Positions 1-8,563 of a stretch of DNA of 64,000 nt are shown here, piece by piece. Position 1 is the stretch's first letter, and every line of letters begins with the position of its first letter. Below the pieces are notes generated by a model. That model was not told the DNA's origin and ran no database searches. It saw only the letters and a list, made by a program, of their open reading frames with translations. Origin of the DNA: Acidobacteriaceae bacterium KBS 83 (GTDB taxonomy: Bacteria > Acidobacteriota > Terriglobia > Terriglobales > Acidobacteriaceae); the NCBI GenBank assembly GCA_000381585.1, contig KB906740.1:248001-312000 (forward strand). The letters run 5' to 3'. A program made the position numbers and the translations under genes.

Positions 1-541
1 CAGCAACGGCCGTATGCTCGGATGAACTCCTCATTGCTGGAGAGCAGTTCGCGGAAATAACTCACCTTGTGCAGTCGTTGCTTGTTGTACTCCACGCCTG
101 TCTCCATAAGCAGTCCAGAGACCCGGTTCTTCATCTGCACCATCTGTCGCACCAGCAAATGCCGGTAGCGCAGGGTGCGCCGGCGATCGCGGATCTCCCG
201 CGGCATCATGTGGCTCTCAGGCAGAAAATCACAGCGGAGACAGTCGGCGTTCTTGCTGGCATCAATCTGATCGTTCTTCTTCTTGGCTGCTGCAATCGCT
301 CGCAGCATCAAGGGGTGAGCCACCTTGATCTGCGTGGCATGCGGAAGGAGATGGTCGTAGATCCAGCCGCTGAAGATCGTTGCCTCCATGCCCACACTCC
401 ATGGCTGAGGCAGAGTCTTCATCCAGCAGTCCAACTCGCGTCGAGTCGATCCGACCTTGCCTCTTGCTGTATCCGGCCACTCACGTCCTTCACGCAGTAG
501 CTGATCGTCTTCTTGTGAACGTCCAGTCCGATGTAATACAT
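1..541 (-). pseudogene. IS110-family transposase, frameshifted and cut by the window edge
   Basis: The N-terminus (MYYIGLDVHKKT) carries the first Asp of the DEDD nuclease domain typical of IS110 transposases. About 28 codons in, near position 460, the reading frame breaks. After one missing base the downstream frame resumes as a recognisable IS110 protein, with GMEATIFSGWIYDHL and then KKKNDQIDASKNADCLRC. That frame stays open to the window edge, so the remaining C-terminus lies outside. IS110 enzymes excise and insert elements through a circular intermediate and usually lack terminal inverted repeats; none was seen here. The single-base deletion makes this copy probably inactive unless the frameshift is programmed or a sequencing error. 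It lies at the edge of a region rich in gene relics. Confidence 0.8.
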
Positions 542-689
542 ATGCTGTCGAGGAGCCTCCGTGGTTGTTCTCTGAATCAGCGTCACCGCTGAGTTCAGCC
601 TATGCAACACCACGTGCTCCTCACTGACTTAACATTCAAACAATTCGCCCAAAGCGTTTCGTCTAAGCAGACTGGAGAAGGAGGACTTT

Positions 690-875
690 GTGAAACTCGG
701 CGCATTGTCGTTGCTTTTCGGAGTGATAACGGCCCAGGCTGCGGCCGGACAGGGTCCCCCCACCCCGTCTGAGTCATTCCTCCTGCGAACTTCGGAGTGG
801 CACACAACTTTGAAGCCAACCGCGGGACCGGACAATGTGGGCAACTGCATGATTGTGTTGTCGTTTACACCTTGA
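690..875 (+). CDS. Small putative secreted peptide, possibly a gene remnant
   Basis: This 61-residue ORF starts at a GTG preceded by a strong ribosome binding site (AAGGAGGA, about 5 bases away). The first 20 residues resemble a signal peptide (Lys, then a Leu/Val/Ala-rich core ending in AAAG). The mature part would be about 40 residues and matches no family I recognise. It may be the surviving 5' end of a larger secreted protein, since both flanks hold degraded genes. The good start signals are seen directly; that it is expressed is inference. Confidence 0.3.
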   Translation: MKLGALSLLFGVITAQAAAGQGPPTPSESFLLRTSEWHTTLKPTAGPDNVGNCMIVLSFTP

Positions 876-1036
876 ACTTCGAAGACAGGAGTTCTTCTAT
901 GGACCGGCTAGCTTCGTCTTAGCCGCCCAGACTGAAGCTGCATTATTGACGAAGGGTCCACGTGAATACGGCGACGTTCAATCTCTTCCGCGATTCTTTG
1001 AGGACTGCTCGGATCTGCGATAGATCGATCTGAAGA

Positions 1037-1243
1037 TCAGGGCTTTGGCCGCGTCCTTTGGTAGCCCGCAGAAACCGAGTAGGAGGCCATGCCGAAGATA
1101 CCGGTAGCGGCGAGCAGTGCGGCCATGAGGCCCATGATGCCGAGAACGATGGCCGCGGTGCGGGCCGGCATCATGGAACGATCGATGGCATCGTTCCATG
1201 GGACGACGGTGATGGGTGTCGTGCTGACGACTGGGAGAGCGCC
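1037..1243 (-). pseudogene. Relic of an ADOP/MacB-type FtsX permease (C-terminal part)
   Basis: This in-frame stretch on the minus strand reads PITVVPWNDAID, then RTAAIVLGIMGLMAAL and ATGIFGMASYSVS. It matches my memory of the start of the last FtsX-like membrane domain in acidobacterial orphan permeases (ADOP family). It is bounded upstream by a stop and runs into an unrelated tail and a stop where the conserved cytoplasmic segment should follow. About 70 codons survive from a protein normally around 800 residues long. It has no start codon context and is clearly non-functional. Confidence 0.6.
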
Positions 1244-1327
1244 TTATGCAGGGCGCATGTGATCTGGTCCTGCGGCAACGATGAGGTTGCGCTGATTAGC
1301 CGCGTGAGAAGGAGGTGCTGGTGCGAT

Positions 1328-1621
1328 TCATGAATCCATCTTGAGATGCCAACCCTCGACGACCTCGACGAGATCGTCCAGTATCCTTCCACCTGACCCG
1401 ATCATCTGCCCCCCACACTCATGAATCAGCAGCAAAAGGTATCTCCCCGCAGCATCGATCTGGACTACAGCGGAAAGATCTATGCAGACATCGCGCCTCG
1501 TTCCGTCAGAGCCTGAGGCCCGCCAGGCATCTTCCAGCTCTGAAACCCAGGCGCCGCAAAGGCTGCCTTCAAGTTTCAGCGTTATCTTTTCGTGCGCCTG
1601 GTCGACGGTGATCTTCAGCAT
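1328..1621 (-). CDS. STAS-domain protein, anti-sigma-factor-antagonist-like
   Basis: The 97-residue protein starts MLKITVDQAHEKITLKLEGSL. That is a STAS-type first strand, followed by GAWVSELEDAW, the strand DVCIDLSAVVQID and AAGRYLLLLIHE. STAS domains bind partner proteins such as anti-sigma factors or transporters; the usual phosphorylatable Ser/Thr after the D-L-S strand is not obvious here. The start at 1621 is preferred because AGGAGAGG sits about 5 bases upstream. A longer 112-residue reading would begin at 1666 but lacks that signal. It lies 84 bases downstream of the sigma-54 activator on the same strand, so the two may be cotranscribed. Confidence 0.6.
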   Translation of the reverse strand: MLKITVDQAHEKITLKLEGSLCGAWVSELEDAWRASGSDGTRRDVCIDLSAVVQIDAAGRYLLLLIHECGGQMIGSGGRILDDLVEVVEGWHLKMDS

Positions 1622-1705
1622 CACGCCTCTCCTGAACTGCTGCTCAATGAGCAAAGGCAGCGCCAAACCGGCGGGGGCTCGAAACTCTCCCGTAAAAGGC
1701 CCTGT

Positions 1706-2629
1706 TCAGGGCAGATTGCAGATCATCAGTTCCCGAGCCCTCAGGATGCCCAGCTTCCTCATGCGGAACTGTAGGGTGGACCGATTCATGCCGAGCTGCG
1801 CAGCCGCGCCGTTCCGTCCGGAAATGACCCATTTGGTTTCCTTCAGGGTCGCGATGATGTGCCGCCGCTCAACCTCTTCGAGGGTTCTGCTCTTTGGTCC
1901 CTGAGGAGCTGTTGCGGTTTGAAATTGCAAATCCGCGAGGGGAACCTGAAGCACGGGACCGGGCGACATGATGATGGAACGTTCGATCAAGTTCTGCAAT
2001 TCACGAATATTTCCCGGCCAAGAATAGCGAACAAGCGCTTCCATTGTTTCTGAAGGAATCGTGTCGATCGCGCGGTTGATCTTGCGCGCGAAACACTGTA
2101 CGAAGTGCCTTACCAGCAAGGGGATGTCTTCGCGCCGCCCACGAAGCGGAGGAACATGAATCGGAAAGACATTCAGCCGGTAAAAGAGGTCCGCGCGAAA
2201 TGTCCGCTCCTCGACGCACACAGCAAGGTCTCGATTGGTTGCGGCGATGAGGCGCGCATCCGTCCTGATTGTTCGGTTGCTTCCCAGACGCTCGAACTCT
2301 CGCTCCTGCAGAAGGCGAAGCAGCTTAGGCTGAAGTTCCAGCGAAATCTCACCGATCTCATCCAGAAAGGCCGTCCCGCGGTTGGCGAGTTCAAACCGCC
2401 CGAGCCTCTGCATGATGGCGCCGGTGAATGCGCCTTTTTCGTGACCAAAAAGTTCGCTTTCCAGCAGCCCAGTGGGTATCGCGGCGCAATTTAATTTCAC
2501 GAACGAGTTGGAATGCCGCGGACTTCGCTCGTGGATGGCCCGGGCCACAAGTTCCTTGCCGGTGCCCGTTTCCCCGTAGATGATCACGGTGGACTCGGTC
2601 GGCGCGACGGTCTCGATGCTGCGCAGCAC
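1706..2629 (-). CDS. Sigma-54-dependent activator (AAA+ and Fis-type HTH), N-terminally truncated
   Basis: The protein holds a nearly complete sigma-54 interaction domain: Walker A GETGTGKE, the GAFTGA loop, Walker B-like GTAFLDEIGE, RADLFYRLNVFPI and the arginine-rich RYSWPGNIRELQN. A Fis-like helix-turn-helix follows (GAAAQLGMNRSTLQFRMRKLG). Such proteins hydrolyse ATP to open sigma-54 promoters. The reading frame extends 20 codons upstream of the GTG at 2629 as GFEEIIGRS, the usual domain start, but an in-frame TAA at 2687-2689 cuts it off. Another frame just upstream reads WGEDQLEGLWVNPKRTGF, suggesting a frameshift. No receiver, GAF or PAS domain is visible, so the gene is either constitutive or a pseudogene. 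Confidence 0.75.
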   Translation of the reverse strand: MLRSIETVAPTESTVIIYGETGTGKELVARAIHERSPRHSNSFVKLNCAAIPTGLLESELFGHEKGAFTGAIMQRLGRFELANRGTAFLDEIGEISLELQPKLLRLLQEREFERLGSNRTIRTDARLIAATNRDLAVCVEERTFRADLFYRLNVFPIHVPPLRGRREDIPLLVRHFVQCFARKINRAIDTIPSETMEALVRYSWPGNIRELQNLIERSIIMSPGPVLQVPLADLQFQTATAPQGPKSRTLEEVERRHIIATLKETKWVISGRNGAAAQLGMNRSTLQFRMRKLGILRARELMICNLP

Positions 2630-2786
2630 TGCGCGGATTGCGGAGCTCCGGCCGATGATCTCCTCAAAACCCCGTTCGCTTCGGATTTACCCAAAGGCCC
2701 TCAAGCTGGTCTTCCCCCCACGTTTTTGCCAGCCTGATCTGACCACTTGGGAGTTAATTATTGGCAGAATCGAATTGCAGGCAAAG

Positions 2787-2831
2787 CCAGGGTGCCCCAA
2801 GTCCCAAAACCGGAGACCTGGGGCACCCTGG
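2787..2831. repeat. Perfect 13-bp inverted repeat (palindromic intergenic element)
   Basis: CCAGGGTGCCCCA at 2787-2799 pairs perfectly with TGGGGCACCCTGG at 2819-2831 across a 19-base loop that itself has a partial GGTCTCC/GGGACTT symmetry. It sits just beyond the 3' end of the GH5 gene. There is no T-run after either arm, so it is not a classic intrinsic terminator. The GGGTGCCCCA core resembles dispersed palindromes I associate with acidobacterial intergenic spaces; a related GGGGTGCC motif occurs near 55054. Confidence 0.7.
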
Positions 2832-2868
2832 ATTGGTACAAAATCAAACGGTCATCGACCCAACTCCG

Positions 2869-4002
2869 CTATCTTCCCTTCAACCCCAGCGCCTCCACCA
2901 CCTTGTCATCCACCTTCGTGGGCTGGCCGTCTTCCTTCCACACCACGCCGAAGCCACCGCGGTAGTCCCACATGGTCCAGCCGATCGAGTCGGCTTCGAG
3001 GGCGGTGCGGACGTCGTGGATCCAGTTCATGCGCGACGCCGGATCGGTCACCCGACGATACGCGCCGAATTCATTGCAAATCAACGGCACGTTGTAGGTC
3101 TTACCCCAGGCGGCGGCCGCATCGATCTCCAGCCGGATGCGGTGCGCGTCCCAGTGGTCGAGCCAGTAGCGCTCCAGCGCGAACCGGTCGGCGAAATCCG
3201 GAACCTGCTTGAGCACTTCGTTCATCGAGGATTCGTCGGCCGGGTAGGCGATGCCGTGGGTATAGATCAGGTAGGGATTGCTCCAGCTTGCGCCCTGGTG
3301 CGTGAACTGGTTCGGCTCGTAGAAGTGAAAGTTGTAGATGACGTTGCCGTCGGGCAGGGGGTGCTGGGTCAGCAGGTCGATGATGTCGGACCAGTTGGGG
3401 CCGGTGGCAATGATGGTGTGTTTGGGAGCGACTTCGCGAATGGCCTCCGCGGCCGCGGCCTGGATACCCGCCCAGCGGTAGGGATCGTGGACATCGGGCT
3501 CGTTCATAACCTCGAAGAAGACTTTCTCGGGATCGCGGTTGGAGTAGTGGGCGGCCAGCCGGCGCCATAACATGACGAATCGCTCCACGCCTTCGTTGTC
3601 GTCCTTCACCGCCTGCTTGTAGGGCTCTTCGGGGTGGATGTCGATCTGGACGGCGAGGCCGTTGGCCAGCATAGCGTCGACCGCGCGATCGAGACGGGCC
3701 AAAAAGTCTCCGTTCGAACTTCCCCAATGGTTCATCGACTGCTCCAGAGGCACCGGGTCGATACTAAGTCGGACATTGTCGAATCCGAGCTTGGCCATGA
3801 GCGCGATATCAGCCTCATCGGTATAGCGGCCGGTGAATGCCGCAGAGTAGTCACTGGCATGTTGGGCGAACCACTCCGAGGCGTTGATGCCGTGTTTCAA
3901 ATGCTGGACGCGGACAAAGGCGGTCCGCATATCGGCTCCGCGATCCTGCGCGGCGGCGGGAACAGCCAGGGCAAGCAGAAGGAGAGCAAGACGGTATCGC
4001 AC
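2869..4002 (-). CDS. Secreted glycoside hydrolase family 5 (endoglucanase-like)
   Basis: The 377-residue protein has a signal peptide (RLALLLLALAVPAAAQ) and a GH5-type TIM barrel. The likely acid/base Glu lies in FFEVMNEPD and the nucleophile Glu in PLICNEFGAYR; the His of NFHFYEPNQF and the Trp of IGWTMWDYRGGFG also fit the family. It should cleave beta-1,4-linked glucan or mannan outside the cytoplasm; substrate cannot be fixed from sequence. I prefer the GTG at 4002 because AAGGGG lies about 6 bases upstream and the signal peptide follows immediately; an upstream start at 4071 adds 23 atypical residues. It is intact although its neighbours are relics, and it has no partner genes on the same strand. 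Confidence 0.85.
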   Translation of the reverse strand: MRYRLALLLLALAVPAAAQDRGADMRTAFVRVQHLKHGINASEWFAQHASDYSAAFTGRYTDEADIALMAKLGFDNVRLSIDPVPLEQSMNHWGSSNGDFLARLDRAVDAMLANGLAVQIDIHPEEPYKQAVKDDNEGVERFVMLWRRLAAHYSNRDPEKVFFEVMNEPDVHDPYRWAGIQAAAAEAIREVAPKHTIIATGPNWSDIIDLLTQHPLPDGNVIYNFHFYEPNQFTHQGASWSNPYLIYTHGIAYPADESSMNEVLKQVPDFADRFALERYWLDHWDAHRIRLEIDAAAAWGKTYNVPLICNEFGAYRRVTDPASRMNWIHDVRTALEADSIGWTMWDYRGGFGVVWKEDGQPTKVDDKVVEALGLKGR

Positions 4003-4265
4003 TTCAAACCCCTTCAAAACAGAATGGAAGACCGTGGCAACGATAACAAGCCGGGAGTTGCTTTGAAGCATTTCCTTTGCCAGGGCAGGACGTCTACCTG
4101 AAGAACAAAGATAAGGTTCTGATCGCTTTCGAGGGAGTGTTTTATCGGCTCGTCAGAAGGAAATGAGCGTCTCACGGTGTTCAGAGTTCGGTTCCGGACG
4201 ACTCACCCGGCAATACGGAAGTTTGCCGGATCGGGGGCACGGCTTCGGGTCGCGAAAGTTCCGTC

Positions 4266-4670
4266 TTGCCGGTGATTCGCCCGCAAGGAGAATGCGCGGG
4301 GAGGGACAATCACTTGCGGCTCTCCCCATCCACCCGGAATGACCCACCTCTTTTCCTACCGTGGCTCAAGAACGACAAAGTGATTGGTGTGGCTGATGAA
4401 CATGATCTCGATGGTCGAGAACTTCCAGTGATTGATGGCTGCCACGCCGGCCTTTGGGCCCTCTCTCCAGGTGGTATCTATTTTTTTCCGGCCGAGGCGC
4501 CCAGATTGCTCCGCTACTTTGATGATTTAGCAACCAAGCAGATACGCCCAATTTTGAAGTGGACAAGTATTTCGGTAGCGGTCTGTCGGTCTCCCGATGG
4601 CCGCTGGATCCTCTATTCACTAGTCGGCGATGTGAACAGCGACATCATGATGGTCGATCACTTTCACTAG
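4266..4670 (+). pseudogene. Relic of a PD40/TolB-like beta-propeller protein (C-terminus)
   Basis: The last 75 residues contain GLWALSPGGIYFF, a segment RLLRYFDDLATKQI and CRSPDGRWILYSLVGD, ending SDIMMVDHFH. This is the usual closing blade of the long acidobacterial proteins that couple a winged-helix DNA-binding domain to PD40/TolB-like beta-propeller repeats. The preceding 55 residues do not fit the family, and the remaining 500 or so residues are missing. The fragment is therefore a 3' remnant rather than a gene. Confidence 0.6.
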
Positions 4671-4926
4671 CAGATCTCCATTCAATGTGACGTGCGTTCT
4701 TTCACAGTCTTTGCTTAGCCTAGTAGGCGGTTGAATGGCGCCCATGGCCGGCCAGCGAAATCGAAGCCGCTCTGGAAGGTGTTGCTTTTCTGACCCGTCG
4801 GGTGGGCAACAATACACTGTAAAATTGCCACGCAACACCAGATGGAGTCGAAACCTCTCGCAAGCTGCTTCTTCACGGGCTACTCACTCACACAACACTT
4901 CCGTAACTACCAAGAATCGGACATAA

Positions 4927-4953
4927 GAAAAGCCCCCAATCAGGAGGGCTTTT
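4927..4953 (-). terminator. Intrinsic terminator of the small-membrane-protein operon
   Basis: AAAAGCCCCC and GGAGGGCTTTT form a hairpin with a short loop. Read on the minus strand it is followed by TTTTCTTA, and it lies about 75 bases beyond the stop of the membrane gene ending at 5028. The symmetry would also allow termination from the plus strand. Confidence 0.75.
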
Positions 4954-5027
4954 CGGTTAGCGCTACTCTATCGCCTATCGCTCTTCTTCCACCAACGCCG
5001 CCACGTTTCCCAATCACGCATCCCGTT

Positions 5028-5288
5028 TTAGCGGTAGACCCATGCCGAGTCCGTCACAACACTGACGACCAGAGCGGCAGTGGCCCAACGTACCGTGGCG
5101 GTGTCCTTGCCGTAGCTCTGGACGGCCAGCAAGGTGAGAAACGCCACCTTGAGCACCTGCAAGGTCACAAAACCGACGCTGTGAAAGGCGATGATCGGAA
5201 ACAGCGCAAAGAGGGCCGCTGCAACTAGCCCGACGACGATTTCCAGCCTGCTGACGAGACGTGCGTTTTTCTGCAACGTGGCGAGCAT
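5028..5288 (-). CDS. Small three-helix membrane protein, unknown function
   Basis: The protein has 86 residues: a short charged N-terminus (MLATLQKNARLVSRLE) and three hydrophobic stretches, IVVGLVAAALFALFPIIAF, a segment around LQVLKVAFLTLLAV and a final segment around TAALVVSVVTDSAWV. I recognise no family. The ATG at 5288 has AGAGG upstream. The gene starts 5 bases after the stop of the 51-residue ORF above it, so both are probably translated from one message. A longer ORF that reads through from 5936 in this frame is only a shadow of the first gene of the operon. Confidence 0.6.
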   Translation of the reverse strand: MLATLQKNARLVSRLEIVVGLVAAALFALFPIIAFHSVGFVTLQVLKVAFLTLLAVQSYGKDTATVRWATAALVVSVVTDSAWVYR

Positions 5289-5293
5289 AAAGC

Positions 5294-5449
5294 TTAAGCG
5301 CCTCTCGCCCTTAAGCCCTTTTCCTCTGCGGGCGCGTGCGCGGACCCGCTCGCCTGCTGCCTGGAGGTAGCTTTCAGGACGATGCCTCCGAAGAGAGCGA
5401 CCACGAGAGCCACCCCGACTCCGTAAAAGGCGATCAACATTAACTGCAT
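5294..5449 (-). CDS. 51-residue single-helix membrane peptide
   Basis: This ORF starts MQLMLIAFYGVGVALVVALF, giving one transmembrane helix, followed by a hydrophilic tail rich in Gln, Ser, Ala and Lys. The ATG at 5449 has AGGAG about 6 bases upstream, and that AGGAG lies at the end of the preceding gene, whose stop is 3 bases away. The size, single helix and tight coupling resemble accessory subunits of small membrane complexes. No family is recognised; the reading frame and ribosome binding site are seen directly. Confidence 0.5.
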   Translation of the reverse strand: MQLMLIAFYGVGVALVVALFGGIVLKATSRQQASGSAHAPAEEKGLRARGA

Positions 5450-5452
5450 AAA

Positions 5453-5867
5453 TCAGCTCCTGGGGGTGAAAGTATAGCCCAAGATCAGGACCGATGTGAC
5501 CAAGCCCAAGGGGATCGCCCCTAGAAACAAGTGTAGCACCGCCTTTCCTATGCTGACGGGCTTGCCTGCCTGCCAACGGCGGGCGCGGGCGAGAACGGCT
5601 ACAAATACGATGCACGTCAGCGAGACGGTGATGCCGTAGGTGATTAGGGCAAATCCCCACCGGCTGATCAGGGTCTCGTTGCCGAAGATTCCACCACAGG
5701 CACCGGCGGCCAGGATCGACAGCTCCATCCCGAGTTCGGCCGCGTCCCCCGGCCCGAATCGCTTCTCTCCTGTTGCGTCTTTGATTACGGCCAGAATGAC
5801 GAAGACAAGAAGCGGAATGCCCAGCAGCTCTGGGATCTGCAACCACAGCGATTGATGCGACAGCATA
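5453..5867 (-). CDS. Four-helix membrane protein, first gene of a small operon
   Basis: The protein starts MLSHQSLWLQIPELLGIPLLV. It has about four hydrophobic segments, including FVILAVIKDA, SILAAGACGGIFGNE, ITVSLTCIVFVAVLA and a final LGLVTSVLILGYTF. No catalytic motif or family is evident. The start is uncertain: a frame-compatible start at 5905 adds 13 residues, and neither has a clear ribosome binding site. Its stop lies within 4 bases of the next start, and the three genes share one terminator near 4940. The operon may encode one membrane complex, but its role is unknown. Confidence 0.55.
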
Positions 5868-6136
5868 GCGGCGCGATCGTAGCGGAAGGAGCGGCTGGGA
5901 AGCAACGGAAATCTGGCGCTGCGTAACTTTGGTCACCTTTGAATATTTTCTTTGGCGATCGAGAGCAGACCGATGATAACGTCACCGGCGTTGATCAAGC
6001 AACTCCCGTTGTTACACAAATGTCATAAAGACCGTTTCCCATACGGCTCTCCGCTGCCGGGCCCCGAAGTGCTTCCGTTCCCAACCTAGATTGAGAACCA
6101 TTGCCACATCGACCACGAGATGTGCAAGGAGATAAG

Positions 6137-6330
6137 GTGTCCTCGAAATCGCCTCGTAGATCACTTACTAACGCCGTTGCCGTAGCGGCTCTTGCTCTAT
6201 TGCTAGCCAGCCAGATCCCAGCCTGCGGGGCTCAAAGATCGAACGCCGTCATCGAATGGAATCAGGTAACTCTTCAGTGCATCAGCGATACGCGCAGCGG
6301 ACCAATGACGGGTCAACTGGAAGCGGACAC
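6137..6330 (+). pseudogene. Relic of a vanadium haloperoxidase / PAP2-like secreted protein (N-terminus)
   Basis: A GTG at 6137 with AAGGAG just upstream begins a signal peptide (AVAVAALALLLASQIPACGAQ), then NAVIEWNQVTLQCISDTRSGP. That is the usual start of acidobacterial and actinobacterial vanadium-dependent haloperoxidase-like proteins of the PAP2 superfamily. After that the frame continues to 6517 with low-complexity, Arg-rich residues unlike the family, and none of the phosphatase motifs follow. I read it as a 5' fragment fused to non-coding sequence. Confidence 0.5.
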
Positions 6331-6549
6331 CACAGACCCGACCTCGAAAACGATCCCAAGCAGCTTCCGGTGTCTGAGATATTCAACTATCAGCGGAAAG
6401 CGCCGGGCAGTTCGGTGGCGGCTGTTTCTATCGCAAAAGATCCAGCCGCGACGACGGCGTTATACACGGTGGCCTCCGTGTCGGCTTCGGCGTCGTGCTT
6501 TGAGCACACTGTCATAGTGTGACTTTGCTAGACTTACTCGCCAGAGAAG

Positions 6550-7005
6550 GTGGGACCCTATGATCGTCGCAAGAAATATTGGCCTATGGTTCCTGTCCGT
6601 ACTGCTTTCTGTCAGTCTTTCAGCGTTGCCTTTGCAGGCCGCGAACACGCGAACTTGAAAGACTGGTTGTTTGTATTCCGAATCACGATGAAGCTTGCGC
6701 TGCCAGCCGCATTCTTGTATCTGCCGATCGTGATCACGAAGAGAGATGCAGAGGAAGGAAGGATGGGGGTCATCGCAGGCTGGGGGTTAGCGATTGGTCC
6801 CTTGTCGATTGTAGTTTGGACACTGATTGCAGCAATGATGGGTGAGCCATATGTTATAGAAGGCGATCCAGCTACCCATTTCGGACTGGTGGCATCCCTC
6901 GTCTGTGCATTCATTGTCGGGTCTGTAACGACCATCCTGTATGTAACGGCGCTCAAGCTGGCCCGTCACCTGACGAGCGCCTCAAAACAGGTGTCCGTAC
7001 ACTGA
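6550..7005 (+). CDS. Putative three-helix membrane protein
   Basis: The body of this ORF, from MKLALPAAFLYLPIVIT (6688), has three hydrophobic stretches, with WGLAIGPLSIVVWTLIAAMM and LVASLVCAFIVGSVTTILYV following. The first 46 residues from the GTG at 6550 are hydrophilic and may not be translated. An overlapping frame from the ATG at 6559 encodes a 32-residue signal-like peptide (MIVARNIGLWFLSVLLSVSL), which suggests a frameshift in an originally longer secreted or membrane protein. No family is recognised. Confidence 0.4.
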   Translation: MGPYDRRKKYWPMVPVRTAFCQSFSVAFAGREHANLKDWLFVFRITMKLALPAAFLYLPIVITKRDAEEGRMGVIAGWGLAIGPLSIVVWTLIAAMMGEPYVIEGDPATHFGLVASLVCAFIVGSVTTILYVTALKLARHLTSASKQVSVH

Positions 7006-7042
7006 CCCAGCCGGGCATTCCATGACGTTCTGAGGAGCAGTT

Positions 7043-7942
7043 ATGCGCGGGATTGTCATCCATTGCATCACGGCGAATCTTCTGACAATCCTGCTTGTCG
7101 TAGGTCTACTCGTTTTCTACCCAAAACAGTCAGGGTTTACCGTAACCATCAAGGCGGCCACCCACTTCCTGCCGGGAGGACCATTCCTTGGCTCCTTGCT
7201 TCTAATCACGACCAACACGGTCATCGCGTTTTGTCTGACCGTTAGTTCTTTGGAGCAGGCTCCAAAGGTAGCTATGAAGGCTGAACTAGCCGGTCATTCA
7301 ATGACGTTCTGTAGAGGGCTGTTGTATGCTGCCGCTAGCTTGCTCATCGGCATTCCTGCCACGTCACAGGTGAATACGGAGATCCCGAAAAGTCCGGCGC
7401 AGCACATCCGGATTACACATTTCGTAGATGATCCGTCCCTGGGGAACCCGTTTCCCAGTCCGGAATTAGAGCCACTTCACAAAGCGGCGTTCACCATCCA
7501 TAACGATGATGACCGGGAAGTGGTCGCACTGTGCGTGATCTGGCAGGTTACAAACACACTCGGCAAGACTTCCACTATTACCGTGACGATGGATGAGTAC
7601 CTTTCCACTATGCCGAGTATCGCGATTGCTCCCCACGGCAAACTCTCGATGGCTCCCTGCGGGTTTCTGATGCCACAGCAAGGAATCATTGTCGGTGCTG
7701 CTGGAGGCCGGAGCGATGCTCGACTCGCGACGCGCCTGGCGGATGCTCAATCCATTACTGTCTGGGTGGACAGCATCATTTACGCGGACGGCACGCTATG
7801 GGGACCCAATGTCTACGGGTTCGACAAGCGCCTCACCGGGCGAAAAGCGGCTGCTATCCATATCGCCCAGGTGGCTCGACAGGCCATGGCCCACAACGAA
7901 GATCCGACTCATGCTCTGAAGCCCATTTATGGAAGGGTTTGA
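7043..7942 (+). CDS. Hypothetical protein, two N-terminal helices and a soluble domain
   Basis: The 299-residue product has hydrophobic stretches at residues 8-25 and 45-68, a third signal-like segment at residues 91-105 (LLYAAASLLIGIPATS) and a soluble domain rich in beta strands (residues 120-299). The internal ATG at 7301 would give a separate secreted protein with its own signal peptide, so this ORF could be an upstream membrane protein fused to a secreted one. GAGGAGCAG precedes the ATG at 7043. I recognise no family. Confidence 0.45.
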   Translation: MRGIVIHCITANLLTILLVVGLLVFYPKQSGFTVTIKAATHFLPGGPFLGSLLLITTNTVIAFCLTVSSLEQAPKVAMKAELAGHSMTFCRGLLYAAASLLIGIPATSQVNTEIPKSPAQHIRITHFVDDPSLGNPFPSPELEPLHKAAFTIHNDDDREVVALCVIWQVTNTLGKTSTITVTMDEYLSTMPSIAIAPHGKLSMAPCGFLMPQQGIIVGAAGGRSDARLATRLADAQSITVWVDSIIYADGTLWGPNVYGFDKRLTGRKAAAIHIAQVARQAMAHNEDPTHALKPIYGRV

Positions 7943-8081
7943 TAGTAAGAATCACCAGGCGGAATGGGAAAGTGATTTCGCCAACGAGTTGTTATCGAAC
8001 CCGGAACGCAGAGAGTCGCTAGTCCAATACCTGGAAAGCCTTCCAACCCCACCTTCCATTAAATCGCAGCCGCAGCAGTGA
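7929..8081 (+). CDS. 50-residue acidic small ORF overlapping its upstream neighbour
   Basis: The ATG at 7929 lies inside the last codons of the preceding gene (14-base overlap) and begins MEGFDSKNHQAEWESDF. The product is acidic and hydrophilic and ends PPSIKSQPQQ. The overlap suggests translational coupling. In the +1 frame the sequence beyond its stop stays open to 8400, so this may be the N-terminal part of a longer, now frameshifted, protein. Confidence 0.35.
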   Translation: MEGFDSKNHQAEWESDFANELLSNPERRESLVQYLESLPTPPSIKSQPQQ

Positions 8082-8400
8082 GAAAGCTCCACAGCACCCT
8101 TATGAACAGCGCTGGGCTACCTGGTATCAATACGCTGATCGATCGTCCTATTACGATCAACTATTTAGGCACGTAGATGATTGGGAGCAAGATCCTTTAG
8201 AGATAGATTTGGTTTCTTATGAGAGGAGAGGGTTGCTCAGATTTCAGGCAACCTGTAATTTCGTCGTTGCGTTGTGTCGTAGCAATATCGCGGATATGGC
8301 ACAGCGATGCAGTACAGGAAAATCGTTCCATCAGTATGGTGCTTTGGGGTTTCAGAATCACATTAAACAAAGCGCGAAGGTGCCAGCTAAGAACCGATAA
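8080..8400 (+). pseudogene. Possible frameshifted continuation of the small ORF
   Basis: From 8080 the frame reads SSEKAPQHPYEQRW, then YQYADRSSYYDQLFRHVDD and WEQDPLEIDLVSYERRG. This has normal protein-like composition but no start codon at its head. It begins within one codon of the TGA that ends the 50-residue ORF upstream. A single-base frameshift would join the two into about 155 residues. After about residue 50 the composition becomes less protein-like. The remaining 8401-8563 holds no gene I can support. Confidence 0.25.
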
Positions 8401-8563
8401 AACCAGCTGCATTTCGTACCAATCCTTTGGCTGAAAGGCAGTCGTTGTCCGCCTTCCATGCTAACGCTGAGAGACACGGCTAGTCAGAGTTTGGCCGATT
8501 GACCGTGCGCGAACGTGTTCCTGGCGCCGGAGTTCCCTAGTTCTGAATCTGCCCCATCGTCCT

